A stretch of DNA of 64,000 nt from Clostridium sp. C8-1-8 (lineage in GTDB: Bacteria; Bacillota; Clostridia; Clostridiales; Clostridiaceae), in the NCBI RefSeq assembly GCF_009928445.1, contig NZ_JAABNO010000001.1, positions 1-64,000 on the forward strand, given 5' to 3'. Shown one piece after another: positions 45,225-54,569 of the stretch. The stretch's first letter is position 1. Every line of letters begins with the position of its first letter. A program made the position numbers and the translations under genes. Under the pieces are notes generated by a model. That model saw only the letters and a list, made by a program, of their open reading frames with translations, was not told where the DNA came from and did no database searches.

Positions 45225-45440
45225 AAGCTTAGTGTGCTAACACTAAGCTAATCCTTATAACACTTATTTTGTTTTAGGGTTATTGGATCATATTAACTTA
45301 AAATTAATTTGAAGGAAAAGTGCTAATCTTTGTGAGATGAAGCACCTTTTTGCTTTTAACCTCTATATCAATACCAAGACGTTTAATTTTAATCTTTATA
45401 TGATGTATGAAAAGACTATATTTTAAAATTAATTTAATCA
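45225..45440 (+). repeat. R2 dispersed repeat, copy 1
   Basis: Hairpin AGCTTAGTG / CACTAAGCT, then TTTTAGGGTTATTGGAT, then a second hairpin AAGTGCT ... AGCACCTTTTT, then a tail with CTCTATATC, ACCAAGACG and TAATTTTAATCTT. The second hairpin and the tail match copy 3 at 62422 closely, and the first hairpin matches copy 2 at 57623. Confidence 0.65.
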
Positions 45441-45519
45441 CATAAATAATTGACGTACATGCTATAAAAGTATTAAACCTATTTAGTATCACCCATTAGC
45501 TATAGTGAAGTAATTCACC

Positions 45520-46013
45520 AGTAGTCCAAGGAGAAAATAAAGATTAATAATCTTTATGGATAGTATTAGGAATGCATAGGGGCAAATGTTCAAAACCACC
45601 GTAGCCATCCATTACGGAAATCTTAAATTCTACTTTAGAGTTATACCATAATTATGTAGGATACATACACGGCAATAAGGTGAAAAAAACCTCAATTGTA
45701 CTAGATACGGAGAGCATTAACATAAGTAACGGAGATGTTTTTGTACATTTCGGTAGCTAGCTTTAAGGAGGGGACAAGCAAGAAATAGAAATGTTAAATG
45801 GTTATGGTGATTTTGATAAGTTTGTTGAGAGCTAAAAATATAAAGCAACTTAGAAGATAAATACTGCATAAATAATAAAGGAGCAGAATACGTTAATGGT
45901 AGGAGAGCTGCTTGTTTTATGATTTATACAATTATGATATCGTATTCAAGTGAGCTTGAAGTATTTGCCGAGCGAATGGTAAAGGAAACTAGGAATAATT
46001 TTAATAGGGGATA
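45520..46013 (+). other. Intergenic region with decayed coding sequence
   Basis: No intact gene. An open frame without a start runs from about 45598 to 45762 (ITEILNSTLELYHNYVGYIH ... SINISNGDVFVHFGS), and a neighbouring frame also looks coding (FKTTVAIHYGNLKFYFRVIP), as expected for a frameshifted remnant. A short tail MLNGYGDFDKFVES follows at about 45792. I do not recognise the gene. Confidence 0.35.
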
Positions 46014-46019
46014 GTGATT

Positions 46020-47021
46020 ATGGAAACAAAGAATAGTCCTTACTATGGAATGGTTGATTTATTACGGTTGGTATTTGCTATTGGAGTTATGATGATTCAT
46101 ACTAGGGCCTTAGAGTCTGTAAACAAAGACTTATGGATGGCAACAAGTATGGGAATCTGCAGGCTAGCAGTACCATTTTTCTTTATTGTTTCAGGTTATT
46201 TTTTATACAAACGAATTCAATCACCAAAAGAACCTAGTACTACATTGAAGAGATTATTAATTCTCTACTTTGCGTGGGTTCTTATTGAGTCTATAACGTT
46301 ATTTCCAATTGTTTTAAGTATTTTAAAATTGCCACTAATAATGATCATCATAAGATTTTTACTTATAGGTATATCGGGAAGTCTTTGGTATATAGCTTCT
46401 TTAATTATTACTATATTTATAATAGCACCTTTGCTAAAGAAAGATAAAATACTTCCTTTACTTATAATAGGAATAATACTATTTTTATTTGGAGCAAGCG
46501 CAGATACTTACTATGGATTGTTTATGAAAACTATGCTTGGCCCAGTAATTAAGGGATATAATGCAATCGCGCTTCTTCCACAGATAGGAATTGTTGAATC
46601 CATGCTTTTTGTATCTATAGGAGCATTAATAGGCAAATATAGGTTGAATGAAAGAATAAAGAATTCAGGACTACTTAGCATAATCTTCATAATAGTCCTA
46701 TTAGTTGAGACCTTTATATTAAATAAAAGTGGTATTGCTAAAGATGCTAATATGTATTTATCTTCTATAATTTCAGCTCCATTTATATTTATTTGGGCTA
46801 CTAACTATAAGAAAAATATTTCAAGAAAAGTTTGTACGCTTTGTAGAGAATACAGTGTAGGGCTCTATTGTTCTCATCAAATAATATTGCTTGCACTTGG
46901 AGCGTTTGTTCCAATGCTTTTTGGCAATACAGTGGTTAGATTTACCCTTACTTTATGTATTTCTGCGTTAATCATAGCAATTTTGAGAAGAACTAAGTTA
47001 AAGAGAATTCTTTTAAGGTAA
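46020..47021 (+). CDS. Membrane acyltransferase (acyltransferase 3 family)
   Basis: A 333-aa integral membrane protein with about ten helices. Family signs are DLLRLVFAIGVMMIHTRAL at the start (the His of the catalytic Arg/His pair), VPFFFIVSGYFLYKR in helix 2-3, and a late YSVGLYCSHQIIL. Members O-acylate cell-surface sugars or peptidoglycan. I start at ATG 46020 (METKNS), 9 bases after AGGGG. No polysaccharide genes are adjacent, so the acceptor is unknown. Confidence 0.78.
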   Translation: METKNSPYYGMVDLLRLVFAIGVMMIHTRALESVNKDLWMATSMGICRLAVPFFFIVSGYFLYKRIQSPKEPSTTLKRLLILYFAWVLIESITLFPIVLSILKLPLIMIIIRFLLIGISGSLWYIASLIITIFIIAPLLKKDKILPLLIIGIILFLFGASADTYYGLFMKTMLGPVIKGYNAIALLPQIGIVESMLFVSIGALIGKYRLNERIKNSGLLSIIFIIVLLVETFILNKSGIAKDANMYLSSIISAPFIFIWATNYKKNISRKVCTLCREYSVGLYCSHQIILLALGAFVPMLFGNTVVRFTLTLCISALIIAILRRTKLKRILLR

Positions 47022-47051
47022 AATAGAAAGTTTAAGATAAATAATAGAAAA

Positions 47052-47081
47052 GAAAAAACATCGAGAAATCGATGTTTTTTT
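47052..47081. terminator. Terminator after the acyltransferase gene
   Basis: AAACATCGA-GAAA-TCGATGTTT followed by seven T, with an A run on the other side. Confidence 0.9.
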
Positions 47082-47212
47082 GTTTCAACTACCGTAAGAT
47101 AGCTAGAAGAAATATAAAACACTTTGAATAATAAATCCAAAGAATCATTTTTAAATAGTACCTACTTTGCAGTATAGAAGCATAATGGGATTCTAAAAAT
47201 ACTATTAAGCGG

Positions 47213-47926
47213 CTAAATTATAAATGTGAACTTATCTCCTATACAGAGTTGTTGACATAGGTTAGTAACAGTATTGTCTGCGTTATGTATTACACTATTG
47301 ATTCTTAAAAGAGGATATCCTCTAGATATCCCCAAGGTTTTAGCTTCTTTTGTATCTGCAAATACAATATCTAGCGTTTTTCGGGAATGATCTAAAATTA
47401 TATTATGTTTTTCTAAAATCTCGTATAGAGATGTATCGGTTAAATTTTCTCCAAATAGAAAGGAGAAAGATTCGGGAAATTTATTCAATTCTAATAATAC
47501 TGGTTTGCCATCGGCATAACGTACACGCTCTAACACAAGAATTTTTTCATCTTCAGCAAGAGACATTTGCTGTATATCTTTTTCGGACGGCTCTTCAAGG
47601 GCAATTTTTATAATTTTAGCACCTGGAATTGCGTCCATCATCTTACACATCTCAGAAAAACCTAAAACACCATTTGTTATTCCACGTTGAAGTTTTTTTT
47701 CAGCAACAAAAGTACCTTTTCCTGATTTTCGCTCTAAATATCCTGAGGCGGATAGTTCAGAAAGAGCTTTTCGAACAGTCACACGGCTTACATTATAAGT
47801 TTTGCTCAATTCATTCTCTGTTGGAATACGACTACCAGCAGGTCTTTTACCGCTGTCTATTTCTTGCTGCAGCTTTTTTTCTAATTGTTTGTACAAAGGT
47901 GTAGCAATTGTATTATTTAGTTCCAT
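47213..47926 (-). CDS. fraR: GntR/UTRA regulator of the Amadori-product operon
   Basis: A 237-aa transcription factor: an N-terminal GntR winged helix (LEKKLQQEIDSGKRPAGSRIP ... VSRVTVRKALSELSASGYLERKSGKGTFV) and a C-terminal UTRA effector domain (about 95-235). I start at MELNNT because GGAGG lies 8 bases upstream. It is divergent from the deglycase gene, as FraR and FrlR are, and probably represses the operon until the sugar-amine or its phosphate binds. The symbol is by analogy. Confidence 0.8.
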   Translation of the reverse strand: MELNNTIATPLYKQLEKKLQQEIDSGKRPAGSRIPTENELSKTYNVSRVTVRKALSELSASGYLERKSGKGTFVAEKKLQRGITNGVLGFSEMCKMMDAIPGAKIIKIALEEPSEKDIQQMSLAEDEKILVLERVRYADGKPVLLELNKFPESFSFLFGENLTDTSLYEILEKHNIILDHSRKTLDIVFADTKEAKTLGISRGYPLLRINSVIHNADNTVTNLCQQLCIGDKFTFII

Positions 47927-48030
47927 ATGTAACCTCCATACCAATACCTAATTGTAATGTATGTGTTTATTATAATACAAAGATAAAGCGATGTATATAC
48001 AGTATATAAACAAAAAAATAGAAATTTTTA

Positions 48031-48057
48031 TTGACACAATGTATTATAATGTATTAT
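48031..48057 (+). promoter_or_regulatory. Promoter and GntR operator of the Amadori operon
   Basis: TTGACA at 48031-48036 is followed by a perfect tandem repeat AATGTATTAT (48038-48057), whose second unit contains a TATTAT usable as the -10 box. The repeat is probably the operator of the divergent GntR protein. The same word in reverse, AATACATTAT, recurs near 49371 before the transporter gene. Confidence 0.6.
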
Positions 48058-48099
48058 CCTATACATACAGACAAATGAATACAATAAAGGAAAAGGGGA

Positions 48100-49119
48100 A
48101 TGAATAGAATGAATTATTCTAGCAAAGATATTAAAAGTATTATTTCAGAAATTCTTGAGAAGAAGAAAACAAAGGGTGGAATAAAAAGTATTTATTTCGT
48201 AGGATGTGGAGGATCTTTAGGAGCTCTTTATCCAGCAAAAACTTTTATGGAGAAGGAAGCTGCCTCAATAAAATCTGCATGGATTAACAGTAATGAATTC
48301 GTTTACAATACACCTAAAGACTTTGGACAAAATTCAATAATTTGTTTAGCTTGTCATAAAGGAAATACACCAGAAACAATTGCAGCTGCTAAACTTGGTA
48401 AGGAAATGGGAGCAACTGTTATTATACTAACATGGCTTAATGAATCAGAAATCATAGAATTTGGTGATTACATTATTCACTATAGCTTCGATGCTAGTCC
48501 AGATCATCTTAAAGGAGATATTGACTATTCAGGTGAGAAGACAATATGTGCACTTTTGGTTGCAGTAGAGCTTTTAGCTCAGACAGAAGGATATGAAAAC
48601 TACAATAAGTTCTATGAAGGCACTGGTATGATTAGCAATATTATAAAAAAGGCTCGTAATCATGTAGCAGAGAGAGCAGTAGCGTTTGCTGAAAAGTATA
48701 AAGATGATTCAGTTATTTATACTATGGCAAGTGGTGCAGGTTATGGAGCTGCTTACATGGAAAGTATATGCATTTTTATGGAGATGCAATGGCTTGATTC
48801 TAGTAGCATACATACTGGCGAGTATTTCCATGGACCTTTTGAAATTACTGATGCAAACCGCCCATTCATGATACAGATATCTGAGGGATCAACACGTGAA
48901 TTAGATGAAAGAGCTCTTAAATTCCTAAATACTTATGCAAAGCGTATAGAAGTATTGGATGCTAAAGAACTTGGTCTTTCAACAATTGATGCTTCTGTTG
49001 TTGACTATTTCAATCATTCATTGTTCAATAATGTATATCCTATATACAACCATGCACTTGCAACAAAACGTGAGCATCCATTAGCTACTCGTCGTTACAT
49101 GTGGAAGGTAGAATATTAA
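48100..49119 (+). CDS. fraB: SIS-domain deglycase (FraB/FrlB-like)
   Basis: Predicted to split a 6-phosphorylated Amadori product (fructose-amino acid) into glucose 6-phosphate and the amino compound. The 339-aa protein has two SIS domains: YFVGCGGSLGALYPAK with CHKGNTPETI in the first and MASGAGYGAAYME in the second, and later EYFHGPFE, the catalytic-loop region shared with FrlB. It is first in the operon behind the GntR operator. Fructoselysine and fructose-asparagine enzymes are not separable by eye. The RBS AAGGAAAAGGGG precedes two close ATG codons. Confidence 0.8.
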   Translation: MNRMNYSSKDIKSIISEILEKKKTKGGIKSIYFVGCGGSLGALYPAKTFMEKEAASIKSAWINSNEFVYNTPKDFGQNSIICLACHKGNTPETIAAAKLGKEMGATVIILTWLNESEIIEFGDYIIHYSFDASPDHLKGDIDYSGEKTICALLVAVELLAQTEGYENYNKFYEGTGMISNIIKKARNHVAERAVAFAEKYKDDSVIYTMASGAGYGAAYMESICIFMEMQWLDSSSIHTGEYFHGPFEITDANRPFMIQISEGSTRELDERALKFLNTYAKRIEVLDAKELGLSTIDASVVDYFNHSLFNNVYPIYNHALATKREHPLATRRYMWKVEY

Positions 49120-49161
49120 AATATTACTTGTTTGCTTTAAGGTATTATGAAATAACTATGG

Positions 49162-49201
49162 GCATAAATAAAAGTATTATTCAAAATACTTTTATTTATG
49201 C
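49162..49201 (+). terminator. Long hairpin between deglycase and transporter genes
   Basis: GCATAAATAAAAGTATT pairs perfectly with AATACTTTTATTTATGC over 17 bases. No T run follows at once, but an R1 tail fragment (CTCACTTCAGCAACTTTTTT, about 49214-49233) follows and ends in six T. Together they could reduce read-through into the transporter gene. Confidence 0.6.
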
Positions 49202-49502
49202 TGGAAAAAGAACTCACTTCAGCAACTTTTTTATTTAGATAGGTTAAAAACGATTACATTAAAATGGGCAACAATAAGGGATAACCTTTATTATGTATAT
49301 TAAATAAATGTCAAAATGCAATTGACAAAAATATATTCGAGGAATACAATTGCGTTAAATACAAAACAATACATTATGATACAAAGCAATACAAGAGCTA
49401 GCTCGATTTTGTGTCACTAAGAATGTGCGCACCATTCTTAAATAATGAACTTTCTTACAACAATCAATTTAAAAATGAATCTAACATTGAGGGGGATAAT
49501 CT

Positions 49503-50822
49503 ATGTTTTGGATAGAGTTAGTAATTGTTCTCGCTATTATTTTTCTAGGGGTACGAATAGGTGGAACATTCTTGGCGATGGCTGGTGGACTTGGAATGTT
49601 GATTATGACATTTGGTTTACATGTGGCACCAGCTGATCCGCCTATTACAGTAATTTTGATTATGATTGCAGTAATTTCTGCTGCAGCTACAATGCAGGCC
49701 TGTGGAGGATTGGATTTCTTAGTTAAGATAGCAGAAAAGATACTTCGCAAAAATCCTAAGATGCTTACAATTTTAGCACCGGTTATTGCTTATCTTTTTA
49801 CATTTATGAGTGGGACAGGGCATATTGTATACAGCTTGCTCCCAGTTATTAATGAAATTGCCATTGATACAGGAATTCGTCCAGAACGTCCAATTTCGGC
49901 ATCTATTATTTCATCACAGCAAGCTATTACAGCCTGCCCGATATCAGCAGCTACTGTAGCAGTATTGGCTTTTATGGCTAAATCACAATATACTTCTGTC
50001 AATATTTTTACGTTACTTATAGTTTGTATTCCAGCAACATTAATTGGAACTGTTTTATGTGCAGTATCAGTTTTAAAGAAGGGAAAAGAATTGGCAGATG
50101 ATCCTGAATTCCAAGCTCGTGTAGCTGAAGGTAAGATTCAAGATTTCTCTAAATTAGAGAGAAAAGAAAAACCTTCTACTAAAGAAGCAAAGATTTCTGT
50201 AATAATCTTCTTAATTGCAATGGTTAGCATTGTATTTTTAGGGGCAGTAAATAAGTTCCTTCCAGTATTCGCAAACAATACAAAGTTACCACTTACAACT
50301 GTAATTCAGATTTTCATGCTTACAGCTGCGGCTATTACAGTGCTTGCAACTAAACTAGATAGTGGAAAAATTTTAGAGCAACCAGTATTCACAACAGGAA
50401 TGTTTGCAGTAGTATTAGCTTTTGGTCTTTGTTGGCTTGTAAATACCTTTATTAGTGATCAAGCTTCCTTTATCACTAAGAATATGTCTTCATTAACTAA
50501 TGCATATCCGTGGATTTATATAATATCAGTTTTTGTTGTTGGTGCAATTACTACCAGTCAATCTTCTACAACAATGATTATGGTACCAATTGGTATTGCA
50601 TTAGGTCTTCCAGTTAACATCATAATTGCAGGATGGCTTGCTTGTAGTTCAAACTACTTCATTCCAGCATCTGGACAGTGTGTTGCTGCAATAGCATTTG
50701 ATTCTGCTGGAACTACAAAAATAGGTAAATATGTATTGAATCATAGTTATATGCTTCCAGGATTGGTATGTACAATAGTATCTGTATTAGTTGCATTGGT
50801 GCTTGGCGCAATAGTTTTTTAG
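49503..50822 (+). CDS. fraA: Dcu-type (C4-dicarboxylate family) transporter, FraA-like
   Basis: A 439-aa integral membrane protein with about eleven helices. It has the Dcu family segment FMSGTGHIVYSLLPVINEIA and late ASGQCVAAIAFDSAGTT. DcuA/DcuB carry C4-dicarboxylates, but the Salmonella fructose-asparagine transporter FraA belongs to the same family. Lying between a FraB-like deglycase and a sugar kinase, this copy probably imports a fructose-amino acid with a carboxylate side chain. The RBS AGGGGGAT precedes the ATG. A GntR-like half-site lies upstream. Confidence 0.8.
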   Translation: MFWIELVIVLAIIFLGVRIGGTFLAMAGGLGMLIMTFGLHVAPADPPITVILIMIAVISAAATMQACGGLDFLVKIAEKILRKNPKMLTILAPVIAYLFTFMSGTGHIVYSLLPVINEIAIDTGIRPERPISASIISSQQAITACPISAATVAVLAFMAKSQYTSVNIFTLLIVCIPATLIGTVLCAVSVLKKGKELADDPEFQARVAEGKIQDFSKLERKEKPSTKEAKISVIIFLIAMVSIVFLGAVNKFLPVFANNTKLPLTTVIQIFMLTAAAITVLATKLDSGKILEQPVFTTGMFAVVLAFGLCWLVNTFISDQASFITKNMSSLTNAYPWIYIISVFVVGAITTSQSSTTMIMVPIGIALGLPVNIIIAGWLACSSNYFIPASGQCVAAIAFDSAGTTKIGKYVLNHSYMLPGLVCTIVSVLVALVLGAIVF

Positions 50823-50876
50823 TATAGAGAAAATATAATTTGAATTAATGTATAGTTGGTGAAGGAGGATATGTAT

Positions 50877-51692
50877 ATGAAGTTTGCTCCTATGAATTAT
50901 CATTATTTACGTTACCCAATAGAAAAGTTTCTTGATAAGGTGGAAAGATCTCCGTTTAATAGCATTGATCTTTATTGCTCAGCACCGCAATTGAATATTT
51001 TTGATTATTCACTTAGAAATCTAATCCAGTTGGATAAAAGTATAAGAAAAAGAAAACTAGATGTAATGGCAATTACACCTGAAAACTGCATATATCCTGT
51101 TAATTTTTGCACACCAGATGTTATTACAAGAGAATCCAGTATTCGCTATTATCAGAGAGCAGTAGATACAGCTGAATTTTTAGGGTGTAGCAATGTTCAA
51201 ATTAGTACAGGTTTTGGATATTTTGACCAGCCAAGAGATGAAGCTTGGAAGTACTGTCAGGATTCTTTGGCTCAGGTTATAGCTTACTGTGAAAGAAAAG
51301 GCGTTAGATTAATTCTTGAGGAATTAAAAGAAACAACAACTAATGTATTGATTTCTAGTAAAGATATTTCAGATATGATTGATGAAATCGATTCTCCCAA
51401 TATTGCAGGTTTGATAGATTTAGATCAGATGACCTATGCAGGAGAAACAATTGATGATTATTTTGATAATCTTGGGGAAAAGATTCAGCATATTCATTTT
51501 AATGATAGAGGACATACAGTACCAGGAGATGGTGATTTTCCAATGAAAGAATACTATAACGCACTGAAAAAAAGAGGTTATGCAGGAAATGTTTCTTTTG
51601 AAATTTGTGATAGAAGATATTATTGCGATCCTGATAAAGCCATTGATGATATTGTTTCTTGGATGAAAGATAATACAAACGAATTAGAGTAG
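50877..51692 (+). CDS. Sugar isomerase/epimerase, TIM-barrel (FrlC-like)
   Basis: A 271-aa xylose-isomerase-like TIM barrel. Metal-site features include ILEELKE, GLIDLDQMTYAG, HIHFNDRG and SFEICDRRY. FrlC of the fructoselysine operon (a 3-epimerase for psicoselysine) is of this type and sits in the same context. I start at ATG 50877, eight bases after GGAGG; earlier in-frame starts are too close to or before it. Predicted role: epimerising a variant Amadori sugar so it can enter the pathway. Confidence 0.75.
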   Translation: MKFAPMNYHYLRYPIEKFLDKVERSPFNSIDLYCSAPQLNIFDYSLRNLIQLDKSIRKRKLDVMAITPENCIYPVNFCTPDVITRESSIRYYQRAVDTAEFLGCSNVQISTGFGYFDQPRDEAWKYCQDSLAQVIAYCERKGVRLILEELKETTTNVLISSKDISDMIDEIDSPNIAGLIDLDQMTYAGETIDDYFDNLGEKIQHIHFNDRGHTVPGDGDFPMKEYYNALKKRGYAGNVSFEICDRRYYCDPDKAIDDIVSWMKDNTNELE

Positions 51693-51747
51693 ATCTAATA
51701 GTTCCTCTGTTGAATAATTTAAATACTGTTATAGAAGGAGAAGAAAA

Positions 51748-52635
51748 ATGAAGGATTATAGAATTGTTGCTATTGGCGATAATGTGTGTGATAAATACCT
51801 TTCAAGAGGGAAGATGTATCCAGGAGGACAGTGTGTTAACACCTGCGTGTATGGAAAAATGAATGGAGCACAGACAGCCTATATTGGAAAGTATGGCAAT
51901 GATGAAGTGGCAGAATGTGTACAAAGTACATTGAAACAGATGGAAATTGATGATAGTCATTCTCGTCATTTTGAAGGAGAAAATGGATTTGCTCTAGTTA
52001 CTTTGAAAAATGCCGATCGTGTTTTTCTTGGCTCTAATAAAGGTGGTATTGCTAAAGAGTATTCTTATAATTTTGATGAAAACGATTTTGAATATATTAA
52101 AAAATTTAATTTGATTTACACAAATTTGAATAGCTATATTGAGGATAATCTGAAGGAGCTTCATGCAACAGGAGTACCAATCGCTTATGATTTTTCTATG
52201 AGATGGACAGATGAATACCTTTTAAAGGTATGTCCATACATTGACGTAGCAATCTTATCCTGTGCTCATATCACAGCTGAAGAACGAGAAAAAGAGATGA
52301 AAAAGGTTCAGAATTATGGAGTGAATATAGTCCTTGGAACCATAGGAGAAGATGGATCATATGTACTTTATAATGGTGAGTTTTTGTACACTCCTGCTAA
52401 TATGGCTGAGAATATTATTGATACAATGGGTGCAGGAGATTCATATTTTTCGGCTTTCCTATGCACACTTCTACAGACTTCTGAAACAGGAAAGTTAGTT
52501 GAAGGAACAAAAGAAAGCATGAAGATGAGGTTAGAAAGTGCTATGAAAAGTGGAGCAATGTTTGCTGCAAAGGTGTGTGGAATTGAAGGCGCATTTGGTT
52601 ACGGGGTTCCAATACAAGGAAAAACTCAAATATAA
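51748..52635 (+). CDS. fraD: PfkB-family sugar kinase (FraD/FrlD-like)
   Basis: A 295-aa ribokinase-family protein. The N-terminus RIVAIGDNVCDKYL and the second glycine motif MYPGGQCVNTCVYGK are typical, and the catalytic base and anion hole are in DTMGAGDSYFSAF. Predicted to phosphorylate the imported fructose-amino acid on O6, giving the substrate of the deglycase. Fructoselysine, fructose-asparagine and glucoselysine kinases share this pattern. The RBS AGAAGGAGAAG is strong. Confidence 0.82.
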   Translation: MKDYRIVAIGDNVCDKYLSRGKMYPGGQCVNTCVYGKMNGAQTAYIGKYGNDEVAECVQSTLKQMEIDDSHSRHFEGENGFALVTLKNADRVFLGSNKGGIAKEYSYNFDENDFEYIKKFNLIYTNLNSYIEDNLKELHATGVPIAYDFSMRWTDEYLLKVCPYIDVAILSCAHITAEEREKEMKKVQNYGVNIVLGTIGEDGSYVLYNGEFLYTPANMAENIIDTMGAGDSYFSAFLCTLLQTSETGKLVEGTKESMKMRLESAMKSGAMFAAKVCGIEGAFGYGVPIQGKTQI

Positions 52636-52655
52636 ATTAAAAAGGAGAAATGAAA

Positions 52656-53069
52656 ATGAAACCAAATATATATGAGAATAATGAAGAAGGAATACTTTGT
52701 GTATATAAAAATGAGAAATGGCTTGTCTGCATTAAAAATTGGAAGCCAGATAATGATATTGAGGGAATAGCTCATTTAGAGATCCATCACTCAACAGATG
52801 AACAGTTCATTTTGTCAGCTGGAAAAGCAATATTAATTACTGCGGAAAGAGAAAATGATAAATTTAATATTGAGCTGACTTTAATGGAAAAAGGAAAAGT
52901 ATATAATGTTCCTGCAGAGTGCTGGTTCTACTCTATAACACAGAAAGATACAAAGATGATGTATGTTCAAGACTCAAACTGTTCTATGGATAATAGTGAT
53001 TTTTGTGACTTATCTAAAGAAGAAATAGAGTATATTCAAACTAATGCTCGTAAACTTTTTGAAAAATAG
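52656..53069 (+). CDS. Cupin-like small protein, 137 aa
   Basis: A beta-rich protein with a cupin-like core: HLEIHHSTDEQFILSAGKAILI and a later GKVYNVPAECWFYSI. I start at MKPNIY, 7 bases after GGAG. As last gene of the operon it may be an isomerase or mutarotase for the sugar moiety, a role inferred from position only. A terminator follows about 100 bases on. Confidence 0.6.
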   Translation: MKPNIYENNEEGILCVYKNEKWLVCIKNWKPDNDIEGIAHLEIHHSTDEQFILSAGKAILITAERENDKFNIELTLMEKGKVYNVPAECWFYSITQKDTKMMYVQDSNCSMDNSDFCDLSKEEIEYIQTNARKLFEK

Positions 53070-53176
53070 TAATGAGATTAGGGTCAAGCTATTTGCTTTA
53101 GGTATCTTGTTTGAATTAAATAATGGTTTAATTAAGTTAATGTGATATATTTACCTGAGCATATATTCCATGGGAA

Positions 53177-53212
53177 AAAATACCGGATATTTGATATATC
53201 CGGTATTTTATT
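53177..53212. terminator. Bidirectional terminator at the end of the Amadori operon
   Basis: AATACCGGATAT and ATATCCGGTATT pair perfectly around a 5-base loop, with A-rich and T-rich flanks. It separates the operon from the convergent isomerase gene. Confidence 0.9.
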
Positions 53213-53239
53213 TATTGTATATTATTTCTATTGCATATC

Positions 53240-54022
53240 TTATAATTTTCTCAATGCATCAAGTGCTTTTGCTTTTTCAAATGCCTTTTTTAGAAATTCC
53301 TCTATGGTCAAATCTTTATAATCCCAATTCATTGGCTCTAAGGCAGTGGCACCTAAGTAATTGGTTTTAGCAACTTTCTTCATAGCCTTATACCAATCGA
53401 TCTTACCGTCAAAGGGTAACTGGTGCTGGGCAAGACTTCCTCCATTATCATGCAAATGTAGTGCCATAAGCCGTGAACCATACAGGGATAATAAATCAAT
53501 GTCTGGATTGTAGTTGTGATGGTGACAGCAATCATAACAGAATCCAATACGTTGAGAATCTAATTGATTAAGAACATACATCAAATTAGAGACATTACGA
53601 ACATTCTCTAGTGCAACATTGACACTAAGTTTTTCAGCCTTTTCAGCGATTCTCTTAATTCTACTAATTCCTAAGTCATTGCATGGATTAATTTCATCGG
53701 GAAGATGTACCACCATAGTGGGAATTTCAAACTCAGCGCAATCTGAAACACATTGTAGATAGCAATCGGTTAATGTTTCACCTTCAATACTGTCAAGCCA
53801 CAGGTCGTTTTGGTTTTGCACTGGTGTATGTATATTTTCTATAAAAAGCCCAGCTTCCCTTGCAATTTGGGGACCTTTGCGGTAATCATTTTGTCCAAAG
53901 ACGTCACGGCCAAAGCCATTACTCCACCATAATAAAACTCCATCAAACCCAGCATCCTTTATTAACTTATAACGTTCCTTTATGGGCAATTCGTAGCCAA
54001 ACCAATCATAAATAGTAATCAT
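53240..54022 (-). CDS. Sugar phosphate isomerase/epimerase (AP endonuclease 2-like fold)
   Basis: A 260-aa TIM barrel with metal-site segments VALENVRNVSN, GFCYDCCHHHNYNPD, LHLHDNGG and ATALEPMNWDY. It belongs to the same broad superfamily as the operon's FrlC-like gene but is clearly different in sequence and on the other strand. It may be a second epimerase of the same pathway or unrelated; substrate unknown. The start follows AAGGAGCTTAG. Confidence 0.72.
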   Translation of the reverse strand: MITIYDWFGYELPIKERYKLIKDAGFDGVLLWWSNGFGRDVFGQNDYRKGPQIAREAGLFIENIHTPVQNQNDLWLDSIEGETLTDCYLQCVSDCAEFEIPTMVVHLPDEINPCNDLGISRIKRIAEKAEKLSVNVALENVRNVSNLMYVLNQLDSQRIGFCYDCCHHHNYNPDIDLLSLYGSRLMALHLHDNGGSLAQHQLPFDGKIDWYKAMKKVAKTNYLGATALEPMNWDYKDLTIEEFLKKAFEKAKALDALRKL

Positions 54023-54064
54023 AGACTAAGCTCCTTATCAATTTTTTACCATAGTTTTATATTT

Positions 54065-54198
54065 AGGCTCTGTTAAAGTACTGTGTTGAAATTAAGTGGT
54101 CAGTCATCCGATGCTTAGATGAGCTTGCGCTAATTGCTCGCTCATATAGAATCTCATTTATAACCACTGAATTTCAGCAATATTACTAAACATAGCCT
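54065..54198. mobile_element. MITE-like element, complete copy (134 bp)
   Basis: Terminal inverted repeats of about 37 bases: left AGGCTCTGTTAAAG ... TTGAAATTAAGTGGT, right in reverse AGGCTATGTTTAG ... CTGAAATTCAGTGGT. ATATTT flanks both ends (54059-54064 and 54199-54204) and is probably the target duplication. There is no coding content. The parent transposase is not in the window. Confidence 0.75.
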
Positions 54199-54569
54199 AT
54201 ATTTTAAATTGCATAATTATAAAATATTCCATATATAACATTATATACTTAGCCCAATTTATGAGTCTATTGGTAATCTGCATGATAAAAAATTATAATT
54301 AATAACTAATATGAATTTTATTAAGTGCTAAGTAACGTAGGTTGTCTGAGCATCTAGTTGTATAATCTAGCTTGTTAGGAATTAAAATATACAAAGCTAA
54401 TTTGTATTGCAATCTATGAAAACAGAAGTCTATAGATTTATCGAAAAGATCATTTTGAATCATTATTAGTGATATTGCAAATGATATTATAAATAAAGGG
54501 TTATAAGTAATCTAAAGGGAAATATAATGCTTGACGTAAGCTGGTTATTGAGTTAATATTGAGAAAAAT

